DNA of 64,000 nucleotides from an uncultured Pelagibacteraceae bacterium (GTDB lineage: Bacteria; Pseudomonadota; Alphaproteobacteria; Pelagibacterales; Pelagibacteraceae), in NCBI GenBank assembly GCA_902595595.1, contig CACJQX010000001.1, forward strand, positions 1-64,000. Reading direction: 5' to 3'. Made by a program: the position numbers and the translations under genes. This document shows positions 11,081 through 22,095 of this stretch, in pieces (within the stretch, counting starts at the first letter, position 1; each line of letters begins with the position of its first letter). The notes under the pieces were generated by a model. It was not told the origin of the DNA and searched no databases. It saw only the letters and a list, made by a program, of their open reading frames with translations.

Positions 11081-12379
11081 CTATATGTACTTTCCTAATT
11101 TATACACTTTAGATTTAGTTTTTTTTTCATCAATTATATTCCAACAATCAATAATTATTTTATTTCTAGATTTTAATAATTCATATCTAAAATTCTTAGA
11201 AGGATACATTAACAGTAAAATTTTAGAATTTATTATAAATTTTTTTAAGTTTTCAAAATAAGATAATTTATATTTTTTTAAATATTCTGTTGATGGCTTC
11301 ATGTTATTATCATAAACATTAATTTTACTTAATTTTTTCAGATTAATTGTTCTTATCAAATCATAGGATTGACTATCTTTTAAAATTGAAGTTTTATCTT
11401 TATATGTAAGACCCAATATACCTAGATTAATTTTATTTAATTTATTTTTAGAAATTACCCTTTTAATTATATTAATTAGTCTACTTGTTTGAGAATTATT
11501 AATTTTGTCAACAAATTTAGGTAATGAATTTCTTATCTTTTTTCTTACAAAATAATCTAGAGCTTTATTATCTCTAGGAAAACATGGCCCAGAATACTTA
11601 GTTCCAACAGCTAGATAAGAATTTCCTATTCTATGGTCTTTGCCTATAGCTTTCAACACTTTTGATCCATCAACATTTTTTTCACTTTCGCAAATTTCTG
11701 AAATAAAATTTGAAAAAGTTATTTTGGAGGTTATATAAGAATTAATTGAAATTTTGACTATTTCTGCTTCTTGAGTATTTAAAAAAGATATGAGAATTTT
11801 ATTTTTATAAATTTTGTTGTAATAAGAAACTAATTTTTTTCCTCTTTTATCATCTGCACCAATTAGAACAAAGTCTGGATTTTCTAAGTTATTTATTGTT
11901 GTGCCTTGAGCGATAAAATGTGGATTATAAGTAATTATAAAATCTTTATTATTTTTAAGTCCTTTAGATTTAAGAATTTTACAAAATACGTCTCTACAAG
12001 AACCTGGCATTACTGTGCTAGTAATATTAATAATATGTTTTCTTTTTTTTTTTTTTATAAAGGGAGCTAATTTATTCAAACAATCAATTATATTTTTATT
12101 TGAGAATGAATTATTTCTTAGACTAGGAGTAGGTAGCACTAAATGAGATATATCGCTTTTATTGATTATTTCAGAAAGATCTGAAGTAATTGAAATATTA
12201 TTTTTATATTTTTGTAAATACTTTTGAGTATAGGGTTCAATATAAGGAGATTTATTTTTTTTTATATCATCAATAATTTTTGGGTTATTGTCGTAACATA
12301 AAACTTTTATTTTTCGTGAAGCTAAAAAAAGTGCAAAAGGAAAGCCTAACTTTCCCAATCCTATAACAGATGAAATCAT
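11081..12379 (-). CDS. UDP-glucose/GDP-mannose dehydrogenase family protein
   Basis: NAD-dependent oxidation of a nucleotide sugar to the uronic acid, for surface polysaccharide. The 432-residue protein has a Rossmann N-terminus (SVIGLGKLGFPFALFLAS), the central TSTVMPGS segment, the catalytic Cys in YSGPCFPRDNKAL, and a C-terminal nucleotide-binding domain (NLGILGLTYKDKTSILKDSQS). The catalytic stretch differs slightly from the common GGxCLPKD form, so the exact substrate (UDP-Glc, GDP-Man, UDP-ManNAc) cannot be told. It overlaps the upstream glycosyltransferase by 4 bases, the end of a tight operon. It is the last protein gene before tRNA-Ser. Confidence 0.85.
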   Translation of the reverse strand: MISSVIGLGKLGFPFALFLASRKIKVLCYDNNPKIIDDIKKNKSPYIEPYTQKYLQKYKNNISITSDLSEIINKSDISHLVLPTPSLRNNSFSNKNIIDCLNKLAPFIKKKKRKHIINITSTVMPGSCRDVFCKILKSKGLKNNKDFIITYNPHFIAQGTTINNLENPDFVLIGADDKRGKKLVSYYNKIYKNKILISFLNTQEAEIVKISINSYITSKITFSNFISEICESEKNVDGSKVLKAIGKDHRIGNSYLAVGTKYSGPCFPRDNKALDYFVRKKIRNSLPKFVDKINNSQTSRLINIIKRVISKNKLNKINLGILGLTYKDKTSILKDSQSYDLIRTINLKKLSKINVYDNNMKPSTEYLKKYKLSYFENLKKFIINSKILLLMYPSKNFRYELLKSRNKIIIDCWNIIDEKKTKSKVYKLGKYI

Positions 12380-13290
12380 ATTATATATTTAAGCTTATTT
12401 GCTTCGCTTATTCTCTGAGATAAAGAATTTTCCCATATTTCTATATCTTTTTCCATTTTATTATCTGCAATATTTCTCAAATAAGTATTATCAAACTCGT
12501 CGGTATTAGCTTGAGCATTAAATTCTTTAAACTTAATTTTTTGTGAATATATAACTTTATTAGATCTTTTTGCCAAATCACATATCCATGTGTCTAAATA
12601 CCAAAAATTAAATAATTCACAACCGACATATCCTAATCTTCTATACCATTCTCTATTAATTATTGGAAAATGACAAAATAAATATGGATATTTGTTACCT
12701 GAGTTTACCCATACACACAGCGGTTCTTTTTTTAAGTTTTTTGAAAATTCAATATCTAATAAATGATCCCAATCTTTTGTAACAAAAATCATATCATCAT
12801 TAGCTGGAAATAAAATTTCTCCTGAACATTTAGTTGCTAGAAAATTATTTCTTTTTGCATGTGTTTGAATATTTACATGAAAAACTTTAATATCTAATTT
12901 TTGATATTTTAGACTAGTTATAAATTTAATATATGCATCCTTCTCAGGATCATCGGAGTCTACCAAAACTAAAAATTCGCATCTATCAATCAAATAGGTA
13001 TTTTTAATTATACTATTTATAAATCTTTCAAACTTTAACACTCTCTCTCTAGTTGGAATCAAAATCGAAATTTTGCTTTTTGTAATTTTATTTTTTGATA
13101 TAAAAAAAACCAAAGATTTATAATAATATGAAATTAAAAATTTATTTTTCCAATATAATTTTTTGCTAGTAATTTTTATTTCTTTAAAAACGCTTTTAAA
13201 AATATTTTTTTTATTTTTATTTACTTTAGATCTATAAGATAAATTTTGTTTCTCAATAATATCTTTTCTTTCTTGATTATCTGTTTTCAT
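12376..13290 (-). CDS. GT2/GT-A-like glycosyltransferase
   Basis: A 304-residue protein with a basic N-terminal 70 residues and then a GT-A fold: SKISILIPTRERVLKFERFI, FLVLVDSDDPEKDAYI, and a DxD-like NDDMIF motif for metal and nucleotide-sugar binding. It lacks membrane helices and is likely cytoplasmic, acting on a lipid-linked or protein acceptor during polysaccharide or LPS synthesis. It overlaps the next glycosyltransferase gene by 14 bases and the dehydrogenase by 4. Donor and acceptor are unknown. Confidence 0.75.
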   Translation of the reverse strand: MKTDNQERKDIIEKQNLSYRSKVNKNKKNIFKSVFKEIKITSKKLYWKNKFLISYYYKSLVFFISKNKITKSKISILIPTRERVLKFERFINSIIKNTYLIDRCEFLVLVDSDDPEKDAYIKFITSLKYQKLDIKVFHVNIQTHAKRNNFLATKCSGEILFPANDDMIFVTKDWDHLLDIEFSKNLKKEPLCVWVNSGNKYPYLFCHFPIINREWYRRLGYVGCELFNFWYLDTWICDLAKRSNKVIYSQKIKFKEFNAQANTDEFDNTYLRNIADNKMEKDIEIWENSLSQRISEANKLKYII

Positions 13291-14176
13291 CTTTATTACT
13301 TAATATTGGCATGCTAGTTTCTTCGTTATTTAAATTATAACTAAAACTATCCTTAAATGAAAAATTTGTATAATGGAGTATATTAATTTTTCTTCTTGGA
13401 AAAGAAGGCGTTAAAAATAAATTATCCTTTTTTATTATAGGTTCTGATTTTGAAATAATCCAATTATTAGTTGTATCTAAAATAGAAACAGATTTAAATT
13501 TTTCGTAAATAATTTTGTTTAAAGATAATTGGTCTGTCTTTACTCCATAGCTAGTTTTAGCTTTACTTAAAGCATTTTGATATTCATTTTTCCATTTCTC
13601 CCAAATTGTTGAATCATCTCTCATGCAAAAAACTCCATTATTAAACAATGGATTAAAAAATAATTTTTCTCCTAAATTTTTTCCGAAGTATCTATTGTAA
13701 TTTTTAAATGACCATCCAGAAATTTTATAAATTGATAAAAAAATTTTCTTTATTCCAAAGTTTGAATTTTTAAAAACATATGACTCACAACTTTCTGGTG
13801 TAATTGCTAAATCTTTTTCTTCTGTAGCTTCGTCTAAATTTTTTATTGCATCGACATCTAGTACTTCTGTATCTGCATCTAACCATATATATTTTTTATA
13901 ACCTGGAAAATATTCTCTAATATATGGTCTCTCGGTGAGTAGTTTGTGCCAATTTTGTTTATCTTTATATTTTATGTTAACACTGAAGTTGGCTGGTTTA
14001 CTTTTATTTATTAAGTCGTTTATTTCAGTTATATAGTTATTATCTTCATCAACAGTCAAAATACATAAGTCACAAATATCTAAAGACTGTGATTTTTTTA
14101 AGGAAAAAACTAAATTTTTAAGAAAAGGAAAATATTTCTTATCAGCACCTGTAACAATTGCAATTTTCTTAGTCAT
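13277..14176 (-). CDS. Glycosyltransferase with GT-A fold (GT8-like)
   Basis: A 299-residue protein starting KKIAIVTGADKKYFPFLKNLV. It carries YKKYIWLDADTEVLDVDAI, whose DAD is the metal-binding DxD motif, and a later NNGVFCMRD segment typical of GT8-like enzymes that receive UDP-sugars. It overlaps the PQQ-type dehydrogenase gene by 8 bases and the GT2-like gene by 14, so all three are translated from one message. Probably part of surface glycan synthesis; specificity unknown. Confidence 0.72.
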   Translation of the reverse strand: MTKKIAIVTGADKKYFPFLKNLVFSLKKSQSLDICDLCILTVDEDNNYITEINDLINKSKPANFSVNIKYKDKQNWHKLLTERPYIREYFPGYKKYIWLDADTEVLDVDAIKNLDEATEEKDLAITPESCESYVFKNSNFGIKKIFLSIYKISGWSFKNYNRYFGKNLGEKLFFNPLFNNGVFCMRDDSTIWEKWKNEYQNALSKAKTSYGVKTDQLSLNKIIYEKFKSVSILDTTNNWIISKSEPIIKKDNLFLTPSFPRRKINILHYTNFSFKDSFSYNLNNEETSMPILSNKDENR

Positions 14177-16139
14177 TATTTTTTAACTTAAAAGATATAT
14201 ATGTATCGCCTGAAGAAACTAATTTTGGATATTTTTTTTTCAAAACGCCACCTCCCGTAGCAATAACTATTAAATATTGCTCATTATCTCTAACATATGT
14301 AGTAGGTGCAACAAATGATTGATGTGGTAGTGTAAATTCCCATAATACTTCACCATTAATACTTGAGTAAGCTCTTAATTTTTTATCTAAACTGCCGCTT
14401 GCAAATACTAAATTACCTCTTGTACCCAGTGCACCTGCATAGTTTTCTGTTCCTGTAATAGGATAATCTTTTTCTGAAAGTTCTTTAAATTCTCCTAATG
14501 GTACTTTCCAAATTAACTTGCCATTTTTTAAATTAATTGCATTTAAACTCCCCCATGGAGGTTTTGTTCCTGGAAATCCATTAATTAAATTAAAATTTTT
14601 AACTTCAAATTTTTTATTTTTTTTATTGAATTTTATTATTCCAGGGATTTTATTTGAATTTACATAAAGAATATCATTTTTGTCGTCAAATGAACCTCCT
14701 GTCCATGGTATACCCCCGTATCCAGTCCAAGTTAGCAAATCATAGTTTTCATCTGGTTTAATATAAAATCCAAATTTTTTTTCTTTTATTTTTTTAAGGG
14801 CTTCGACTTCTAAATTTTTTTTAAAATTTATTAAATCAGATTTCAAAAATTCAAAATTTTCAACTGGTTCAGGTTTTTCAAGATCTAAATAATATTTATT
14901 TTTATCATTTTTATCTTCTCCAAGTCTATATCGCATATCAAATACTGGGGCTCCAGTATATCTGTCTAAAACAATAATATTACCTGTTTTACTTAATCCA
15001 ATTACTATATTTATATTTTTATTTTTAATTTTTAAACTTCCTAATATTGGCGGAGAGGCCATATCTCTATTCCATACATCATGGGGTATTTCTTGAAAGT
15101 CAAAAATTTTTTTTTTATTTAAAATATCTAGAGCGATGATTGAATTACAAAATTTATTAGATCCAAGTCTATTATTTCCATAATAATCTGGTTGGGCATT
15201 TCCTGTAGTTACATAAACAATTTTTTTATTTGTATCAGCCGAAATACCTCCCCATGGATTACAACCACCCAATCTTTTATAACTATTTACATATAATCCT
15301 TGATGTTTTTTTTTAAGAAAAAACTTCCATAAAGTTTTACCTGAATTTATATCAATAATATCTATAGATGGTGCAAAAGTTGAAATTATTAATTTATTAT
15401 CAATTATTAACGGAGCCGTTTTTGATAAATTAGTTTTTATAAAACCCTTATCTCCAAAACTATAATCCAATTTACCGTTAATACTTAATTTATAAAGTCC
15501 TGAATGATCAGAAAAAAAAATTCCTGGTTTGGATATTTTGTTTCCCTCCCAATATACAAGACCTCTTTGCGCTGGGAAACTTGATTTTGACTTAAACCTC
15601 CACAATTCTTTTCCAGATTTGCTATCAATTGCAACAATGTTATGACCTGGAGTAGGTGTAATTATCTTATCATCTACAATAATAGGATTGGATTGTATCT
15701 GTCCTTCGCCATCACCTGACTTATAAATCCATGCTACTTCTAAATCTCTAACATTTGTGGAATTAATAATATCTAGCTCAGAAAATCTTTGAGAAGAATT
15801 ACTTTGATTGGACCTATGCCATTCTTCAACATACATATCTTCTTCTATTTCACTTAATTTATTTTCTAAGTCAGAATAAATATATTTATATTTTGGATAT
15901 ATTTCATTTTTGATTTCGTTGTTATTTTTTTGGTTTATTTGAAAAAATATTTTGTTTATTAGTTTTTCACCTTTTAGAAATGTTTTTTTTATAAATGGAG
16001 TTCTTATATTATTAAAATCAATCTGAATTGGAGATCTATTTATATATTTAGAATCATAATCAAATGATTGATATAAACCTAAAAAAGAGAATAAGAATAT
16101 GATGCCAACTAAAAACTTTAAAAAATATTTAATAAACAC
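14169..16139 (-). CDS. PQQ-dependent dehydrogenase-like quinoprotein, membrane-anchored
   Basis: An oxidoreductase of the membrane glucose dehydrogenase type that oxidises a sugar or alcohol in the periplasm with PQQ. The N-terminus is one uncleaved membrane helix (KYFLKFLVGIIFLFSFLGLY). From about residue 105 an eight-bladed propeller begins (WHRSNQSNSSQRFSELDIINSTNV, then VAWIYKSGDGEGQIQSNPI), with repeated tryptophan-docking strands such as SGKELWRF, SGKTLWKF, NGKLIWKV and NGEVLWEF. HDVWNRDMASPP resembles the active-site HDxWDxD region. There is no adjacent Cys-Cys pair of the alcohol dehydrogenase type. No PQQ synthesis gene is visible. It starts 4 bases after lepA and overlaps the first glycosyltransferase. 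Confidence 0.82.
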   Translation of the reverse strand: MFIKYFLKFLVGIIFLFSFLGLYQSFDYDSKYINRSPIQIDFNNIRTPFIKKTFLKGEKLINKIFFQINQKNNNEIKNEIYPKYKYIYSDLENKLSEIEEDMYVEEWHRSNQSNSSQRFSELDIINSTNVRDLEVAWIYKSGDGEGQIQSNPIIVDDKIITPTPGHNIVAIDSKSGKELWRFKSKSSFPAQRGLVYWEGNKISKPGIFFSDHSGLYKLSINGKLDYSFGDKGFIKTNLSKTAPLIIDNKLIISTFAPSIDIIDINSGKTLWKFFLKKKHQGLYVNSYKRLGGCNPWGGISADTNKKIVYVTTGNAQPDYYGNNRLGSNKFCNSIIALDILNKKKIFDFQEIPHDVWNRDMASPPILGSLKIKNKNINIVIGLSKTGNIIVLDRYTGAPVFDMRYRLGEDKNDKNKYYLDLEKPEPVENFEFLKSDLINFKKNLEVEALKKIKEKKFGFYIKPDENYDLLTWTGYGGIPWTGGSFDDKNDILYVNSNKIPGIIKFNKKNKKFEVKNFNLINGFPGTKPPWGSLNAINLKNGKLIWKVPLGEFKELSEKDYPITGTENYAGALGTRGNLVFASGSLDKKLRAYSSINGEVLWEFTLPHQSFVAPTTYVRDNEQYLIVIATGGGVLKKKYPKLVSSGDTYISFKLKNND

Positions 16140-16143
16140 TTTA

Positions 16144-17952
16144 TTATTTTTCTTTACTAATTTTTAATACTCCAATAAATGCTTCTTGTGGAATTTCAAC
16201 TCTTCCAAATTGTTTTGATCTAGCTTTTCCTTTTTTCTGTTTTTCTAAAAGTTTTCTTTTTCTATCGGTTGCTCCACCGCCATGAATTTTAGTTAAAACA
16301 TCTTTTTTAAATCCTTTAATTGTTTCTCTAGCAATAATTTTTCCTCCTATAGCAGCTTGAACTGGGATCATGAAGTTATGTCGAGGTATTAAATCTTTTA
16401 ATTTTTCACAAACTTCTCTACCTGTTTTTTGTGCAAAATCCTTATGTATCATCATCGCTAAAGCATCAACAGGTTCTCCATTTACTAGAATACCAAGTTT
16501 TACTAAATCTCCCTCTCTGTGCTCGATGATTTCATAATCAAAACTAGCGTATCCACTAGTCATAGATTTTAACCTATCATTAAAATCAAAAACAACTTCG
16601 TTCAATGGTAACTCATAATTTACAACAGCTCTATTTCCTGAATAACTTAAATTAGTTTGAATTCCTCTTTTATCCTGACACATTTTCATAATTGAACCTA
16701 AATACTGATCAGGTGTAATAATCGTTGCTTTTATCCATGGTTCCTCAATAAATTTTATTAAAGTTGGATCTGGTAAACTCGATGGATTTTGAAGATCAAT
16801 TACATTTTCATTATTTAGATGAACTTTATAAACAACACCAGGTGTTGTTGTTAATAGATTAACATCAAATTCTCTCTCCAATCTTTCTGTTACAATTTCG
16901 AGATGAAGCAAGCCTAAAAATCCACATCTAAAACCCAATCCTAAAGCTGAAGATGACTCTGGTTCAAATGAAAAACTTGCATCATTTAATTGTAATTTAG
17001 CTAAACCATCTTTAAGTTTTTGAAACTCAGAACTATCTACTGGAAATAAACCGCAGAAGACTACTGGTTTACTTGGTTTAAATCCTGGCAGAGCTTCTTT
17101 TAATGGTTTAGAGGCATCACAAATTGTATCTCCAACTTTTGTTTCAGATAAAACTTTTATTCCTGTTGTAATAAATCCTATTTCACCTGTTTTTAATTCA
17201 TTTATGTCTACTGCTTTTGGGGTAAAAACCCCAACTTTTTCAACAATATATTCTTGATTGGTAGACATCATTTTTATTTTCATATGTTTCGAGAGTTTAC
17301 CATCAATTACTCTTACTAAGATAACTACACCTAAATAAGTGTCATACCAACTATCAACCAATAAACATTTTAAATCTGCTGAATTTTCTCCTTTAGGAGC
17401 GGGTAATGTTGTGATTATTTGTTCCAGAATATCTTCTATTCCTTCTCCAGTTTTACCAGAACATGGAATTGCATTTTCAGTATCAATTCCTATTACTTCC
17501 TCTATTTGTTTTTTTGTTCTATCTAAATCTGATGCTGGTAAGTCAACCTTGTTTAAAACTGGTACTATCTCATGATTAGTATCTAAAGCTTGGTAAACAT
17601 TTGCTAAAGTTTGAGCTTCTACCCCTTGTGTACTATCTACGATCAAAATTGAACCTTCGCATGCATATAAGGATCTGCTTACTTCATAACTGAAATCTAC
17701 ATGACCTGGAGTATCAATGATATTTAAAATATAATTTTTTCCATTTTTAGCTTTATAATTTAATTTTACAGTTTGAGCTTTAATTGTGATTCCTCTTTCA
17801 CGCTCAATATCCATAGAATCTAAAACTTGAGCTTTCATTTCTCTTTCGGTTAATCCACCACAACTATGAATAATTCTATCAGCTATAGTAGATTTTCCAT
17901 GATCAATATGTGCAATAATTGCAAAATTTCTAATATTATCAATTGAACTCAT
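16144..17952 (-). CDS. lepA: Elongation factor 4 (LepA) GTPase
   Basis: Ribosome-associated translational GTPase. The 602-residue protein has G1 AHIDHGKST, the switch I region [16 protein letters not shown]3 DTPGHVDF and G4 NKVDLP. EF-G-like domains follow, and then the LepA-specific C-terminal domain ending in a basic tail ([34 protein letters not shown]). Length matches the family. It follows pheT with an 8-base gap and precedes the PQQ-type gene with a 4-base gap. Confidence 0.97.
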   Translation of the reverse strand: MSSIDNIRNFAIIAHIDHGKSTIADRIIHSCGGLTEREMKAQVLDSMDIERERGITIKAQTVKLNYKAKNGKNYILNIIDTPGHVDFSYEVSRSLYACEGSILIVDSTQGVEAQTLANVYQALDTNHEIVPVLNKVDLPASDLDRTKKQIEEVIGIDTENAIPCSGKTGEGIEDILEQIITTLPAPKGENSADLKCLLVDSWYDTYLGVVILVRVIDGKLSKHMKIKMMSTNQEYIVEKVGVFTPKAVDINELKTGEIGFITTGIKVLSETKVGDTICDASKPLKEALPGFKPSKPVVFCGLFPVDSSEFQKLKDGLAKLQLNDASFSFEPESSSALGLGFRCGFLGLLHLEIVTERLEREFDVNLLTTTPGVVYKVHLNNENVIDLQNPSSLPDPTLIKFIEEPWIKATIITPDQYLGSIMKMCQDKRGIQTNLSYSGNRAVVNYELPLNEVVFDFNDRLKSMTSGYASFDYEIIEHREGDLVKLGILVNGEPVDALAMMIHKDFAQKTGREVCEKLKDLIPRHNFMIPVQAAIGGKIIARETIKGFKKDVLTKIHGGGATDRKRKLLEKQKKGKARSKQFGRVEIPQEAFIGVLKISKEK

Positions 17953-17960
17953 TAATTATT

Positions 17961-20369
17961 TTAAGAACGAATTTTAGCACCAGTTTTTTTTTCAACTGTT
18001 TCTATTATTAAATTATTGATTTTTTCTAAATCATTATCAGTTAATGTTTTTTCTAATGATTGAATAGTAACACTTATAGCAATTGATTTTTGATTTTCAG
18101 GAATATTTTCTCCCTCATAAACATCAAATACTTTAATGTTTGAGATTAAATTTTTTTCAATACTAGATATTACACTTATTAAATCTTGTACTTTTATTTT
18201 TTTATCAATAATAAATGCAAAATCTCTTTCAGATTTTTGAAAGTCTGATACTGAATATTTTGTTTTTTGATCTTTTAAAGGTTTTTTAGGTAATTTTAAA
18301 TTATCTAAAAATATCTCAAAACCTACTAAAGACTCTGTTTTAACATCTAGCGTTTTAATAATATTTGGGTGAATTTCGCCAAAATAAGCAGCTACCTTAT
18401 CTTTTCCCTTATTTAGAAATATTCTTCCTGATTTTCCTGGATGATAATAATTTGGGCTTTCATCATCGATATAAAATTTTTCTGAATCATAACCGGCTTC
18501 TACTAAAGTTTGTGTCACATCTCTTTTGATATCAAAAACATCAACATTTCTCTCTTTTTCAATCCATGAAAGTCTAGATTTTTTTCCAGCCGACAAACCA
18601 CAAACAACTGTTTTTTGAGCCCCAGGTTGTGAACCATAAAATATTGGCCCTATTTCAAATATTGATAAATCTTTAATTCCTCTATCTAAGTTTTTGCTCA
18701 TGTACATCACTAAATTTGAAAAAATAGAATTTCTTAATACTCCCAATTCAGAGCTAATTGGATTTACAATTTTTATTTCTTTATTGGCTTCTTTAAAGTG
18801 ATCGTTATATTTTGAGTCTGAAAAAGACCAGGTAATTGCTTCCAAATACCCTTTAGATGCTACTGCTCTTTGAAGAAAATGAAATAACTTTTGAGTTGGA
18901 TTTAAAGTGTTTTTTGATCTTTCTTTAATAGGGTTTTCAATTTTTATTTTTTCATAGCCACTAATTCTTACAAGTTCCTCAACTATATCAATTTCTTGAA
19001 CAATATCTGGTCTCCAAGATGGAACTGATAATTTAAAGAATTTTTTTTCTTTTTTTAATTTAAAACCAAGTTTTTCTAAAATATTTATCATTTCTTTGGT
19101 TGAAATTTTTAAACCAGTTATTTTTTCAAATGTTTTTGGTTCAAATTTTATTACTTTTTTTTTGTAGGATTCTATTTTTTGAATATCTATTTTACTAATT
19201 TCGCCACCACAAATTTCCTTAATTAAAATAGCTGCTTTATTTAATCCATTTTCAATTGATAACTGATCAATACCTCTTTCAAATCTAAATTTCGCATCTG
19301 TATCAATATTCAGTTTTTTAGCAGTTTTTCTGATTGATCTTGGCTCAAAATAAGCCGACTCTAATAAAACATTTTTTGTATCTATCTCTGTACCAGATCT
19401 TACTCCTCCAATAATTCCACCTAAACCTAAGACACCTTTGTTGTCGCTTATTATACACATTCCATCATCTAGTTTATAATTTTTATTATCTAGAGCAGTA
19501 AATTCTTCTCCTGATTTTGAATTTCTAACGATTATTCCCTTATCAATTTTATCAGCATCGTATGCGTGCAAAGGACGATTAATATCAATCATGACATAGT
19601 TAGTTATATCTACAATTGCAGATATTGGTTTTTGACCTATAGAGATTAATTTATCTTTCAACCATTTAGGACTTTCTGTATTTTTGACGTTAGTTATTAA
19701 GCAGCTACCAAAAGATAAACAGCCTTGATTTTTTTCTTTTATTATTTTTACTTTTAAAGTCTGTTTTTTATTAGATTTAATTTTTTTATCTTTTTCTGGT
19801 TTTAAGTTTCCAAAACCTGCCGCTGATAAATCTCTCGCTATCCCCCGAACACCAAGACAGTCTGGTCTATTTGGTGTAATTGATAAATCGATAAGATTAG
19901 AACTTGGTTTAGAAAAATAACTTTTTCCAATATTTTTAGCATATTTGGATGACAACAGCTCAGTAATCCCATCACTTTCATCTGATAAATTCAATTCAGA
20001 TTCAGAACAGAGCATTCCATAAGATGTAATATCTCTAATTTTAGCAACAACAAGTTTGGTTTTGTTTTTTGGGATTATAGCACCTGGTGGGGCATATACA
20101 GTAAGAAGGCCCTCTCTTGCATTTGCAGCTCCACAAACAACCTTTTTGATTTCTTTATCACCAACATCAACATCGCAAACTTTAAGTCTATCTGCGTTAG
20201 GATGTTTTTCTGTTTTTAAGATTTTTGCTACCTTAAATAAATCTAACCCTTCAGATAAGTTTTCTATACTCTCAACCTCAAGACCTATGTCTGTTAGTTT
20301 CTCGAGAAGTTTATCTTCTTTAGCGCTTATTTTTAAATGATCTTTTAGCCAATCATATGTAATCTTCAT
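17961..20369 (-). CDS. pheT: Phenylalanyl-tRNA synthetase beta subunit
   Basis: Editing and tRNA-binding subunit of the alpha2-beta2 PheRS. The 802-residue protein begins [12 protein letters not shown], has the tRNA-binding OB fold ([22 protein letters not shown]), the B3/B4 editing domain ([38 protein letters not shown]), B5, the catalytic-like core and the C-terminal anticodon-binding ferredoxin fold ([19 protein letters not shown]). It overlaps pheS by 4 bases. Confidence 0.97.
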   Translation of the reverse strand: MKITYDWLKDHLKISAKEDKLLEKLTDIGLEVESIENLSEGLDLFKVAKILKTEKHPNADRLKVCDVDVGDKEIKKVVCGAANAREGLLTVYAPPGAIIPKNKTKLVVAKIRDITSYGMLCSESELNLSDESDGITELLSSKYAKNIGKSYFSKPSSNLIDLSITPNRPDCLGVRGIARDLSAAGFGNLKPEKDKKIKSNKKQTLKVKIIKEKNQGCLSFGSCLITNVKNTESPKWLKDKLISIGQKPISAIVDITNYVMIDINRPLHAYDADKIDKGIIVRNSKSGEEFTALDNKNYKLDDGMCIISDNKGVLGLGGIIGGVRSGTEIDTKNVLLESAYFEPRSIRKTAKKLNIDTDAKFRFERGIDQLSIENGLNKAAILIKEICGGEISKIDIQKIESYKKKVIKFEPKTFEKITGLKISTKEMINILEKLGFKLKKEKKFFKLSVPSWRPDIVQEIDIVEELVRISGYEKIKIENPIKERSKNTLNPTQKLFHFLQRAVASKGYLEAITWSFSDSKYNDHFKEANKEIKIVNPISSELGVLRNSIFSNLVMYMSKNLDRGIKDLSIFEIGPIFYGSQPGAQKTVVCGLSAGKKSRLSWIEKERNVDVFDIKRDVTQTLVEAGYDSEKFYIDDESPNYYHPGKSGRIFLNKGKDKVAAYFGEIHPNIIKTLDVKTESLVGFEIFLDNLKLPKKPLKDQKTKYSVSDFQKSERDFAFIIDKKIKVQDLISVISSIEKNLISNIKVFDVYEGENIPENQKSIAISVTIQSLEKTLTDNDLEKINNLIIETVEKKTGAKIRS

Positions 20370-21433
20370 CTGCTTAAACCTCTGTAATTTGAAGGAACAT
20401 CAAGAGGATCAAAACCAAAATGATTTAGCCATCTGTAGTCACAATCAAAAAACGCTCTTAAATCATTAATGCCGTATTTAAGCATTGCTAATCGATCTAT
20501 CCCTATACCAAAGGCATATCCTTGATATTTTGAAGGATCTACTTTTACATTTTTTAAAACATTAGGATGCACCATACCACAACCTAAAATTTCAAGCCAC
20601 TTATCTCCTTCTCCAATAATAATTTTGCCATCTTTTATTTCATAACCAATATCAACTTCTGCAGATGGTTCTGTGAAAGGAAAATGACTAGGTCGAAATC
20701 TCATTTTAATTTTTTCAACTTCAAAAAATTCTTTAATGAAATAATTCAAGCATCCTTTCAAATGCCCCATATTAATGTTTGTATCAATATGTAAACCTTC
20801 TACTTGATGGAACATTGGTGCGTGTGTTTGATCACTATCAGATCTATAAGTTCTTCCTGGAGCAATGATCTTAAATGGGGGTTTGTCTTTTAGCATAGTT
20901 CTAATTTGAACTGGTGAAGTATGTGTTCGTAATAAAACCTCTTTTGTTTCATCTAAGTAAAACGTATCATGCATATCTCTTGCTGGATGATTGTCAGGTG
21001 TGTTTAAAGCAGTAAAATTATTATATTCATTTTCAACATCAGGGCCTTCCTCAACACTAAATCCTATTTCAGAAAAAATAGATGAAATTTCATCAATAGT
21101 TTGTGATACTGGATGAACTTTTCCTCTAACGAATGGTCTTTCAGGTAAAGTTATATCAACTTTTTCCTTTTCTAATTTTTCGTTTATTTTTTTTCTATCT
21201 ATCTCACTAATTTTAGAAGTTATCAGATTTTGAAGTTCGTCTTTAGCTTGATTTAAATCTGATGCAAATTTTTTTCTATCAGTCTCTGGAATTAATCCTA
21301 TTGTTTTAAATTTTGACGAAATTAAACCATTTTTACCGAAGAGCTCGGACTTGATTTCATTTATTTGATCAATGCTTAAATCATTTTCAAGCTTTGATAT
21401 AAACTGATCTCTAATATTTTTTATCTCTGACAT
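20366..21433 (-). CDS. pheS: Phenylalanyl-tRNA synthetase alpha subunit
   Basis: Catalytic class II subunit that charges tRNA-Phe. The 355-residue protein has an N-terminal coiled coil (to about residue 95), motif 2 in the [23 protein letters not shown] region, and motif 3 in [18 protein letters not shown]. The gene lies 43 bases downstream of rplT and overlaps pheT by 4 bases. No convincing Phe leader peptide or attenuator was found in the short gap, although a weak inverted repeat (TTTCCTTAAGAAA) is present. Confidence 0.97.
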   Translation of the reverse strand: MSEIKNIRDQFISKLENDLSIDQINEIKSELFGKNGLISSKFKTIGLIPETDRKKFASDLNQAKDELQNLITSKISEIDRKKINEKLEKEKVDITLPERPFVRGKVHPVSQTIDEISSIFSEIGFSVEEGPDVENEYNNFTALNTPDNHPARDMHDTFYLDETKEVLLRTHTSPVQIRTMLKDKPPFKIIAPGRTYRSDSDQTHAPMFHQVEGLHIDTNINMGHLKGCLNYFIKEFFEVEKIKMRFRPSHFPFTEPSAEVDIGYEIKDGKIIIGEGDKWLEILGCGMVHPNVLKNVKVDPSKYQGYAFGIGIDRLAMLKYGINDLRAFFDCDYRWLNHFGFDPLDVPSNYRGLSR

Positions 21434-21476
21434 ATTAGTAGATTATTTCCTTAAGAAATAAAAACAATAGCGAAGA

Positions 21477-21833
21477 TTAATTTAAAGCTGATTGAGCTTT
21501 TTGTACAATTGTTTTGAATGCTTCTGGGCTATCGTAGGCAATTTCAGCAAGAATTTTTCTATCTATTGCAATACCACATTTATTTAATCCATTAATAAAT
21601 TTTGAATAAGTTAAGCCCTCGGCTCTAACTCCAGCATTGATTCTCTGTATCCACAATGATTTAAAATCTCTTTTTTTATTTCTTCTGTCTCTGTAAGCAT
21701 ATTGCATGGATTTTTCCATAGCTTGCTTAGCAACTCTAATAGTATTTTTCCTTCTACCCCATTGACCTTTTACAGCTTTTAAAACTTTTTTATGTTTAGC
21801 TTTACTAGTTACACCTCTTTTAACTCTTGCCAT
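21477..21833 (-). CDS. rplT: 50S ribosomal protein L20
   Basis: Assembly protein of the large subunit that binds 23S rRNA. The 118-residue sequence starts [19 protein letters not shown] and has the conserved [25 protein letters not shown] and [21 protein letters not shown]. It follows rpmI with 2 bases between, the classic infC-rpmI-rplT order, in which L20 often represses the operon by binding its leader in other bacteria; I see no clear mimic here. Confidence 0.98.
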   Translation of the reverse strand: MARVKRGVTSKAKHKKVLKAVKGQWGRRKNTIRVAKQAMEKSMQYAYRDRRNKKRDFKSLWIQRINAGVRAEGLTYSKFINGLNKCGIAIDRKILAEIAYDSPEAFKTIVQKAQSALN

Positions 21834-21835
21834 TA

Positions 21836-22042
21836 TTAACCTCTTAAACTGTAGGGCATGTATGACTTAACAATTTTTCCATCTTGTTTAGACAATGTTG
21901 TAGTGCCTCTTAGTTTTCTTATTTGTGAATTCGTTCTTTTGATCATACCATGTCTTTTACCTGCTTGAGCAGAAATAACTTTACCCTTAGCTGATATTTT
22001 AAATCTTTTTTTTGCTGAGCTTTTTGTTTTTAGTTTTGGCAT
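21836..22042 (-). CDS. rpmI: 50S ribosomal protein L35
   Basis: Small basic ribosomal protein of 68 residues: [22 protein letters not shown], then [19 protein letters not shown]. Length and sequence are typical. It lies between infC (53-base gap) and rplT (2-base gap). Confidence 0.98.
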   Translation of the reverse strand: MPKLKTKSSAKKRFKISAKGKVISAQAGKRHGMIKRTNSQIRKLRGTTTLSKQDGKIVKSYMPYSLRG

Positions 22043-22095
22043 AATTCTGCGGACTTATACAAAGAAAGATATAATTTTACAACCTCTATTAAGGC

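Noticed and set aside
10982-16139. Glycan cassette as an integrated genomic island at tRNA-Ser
   Set aside because: No integrase, transposase or duplicated tRNA 3' end was seen at its edges; it is kept only as a possible gene-exchange site.
22043-22095. An L20-type or other autoregulatory leader between infC and rpmI
   Set aside because: No stable stem-loop or pseudoknot-like pairing could be made out in this short AT-rich gap.
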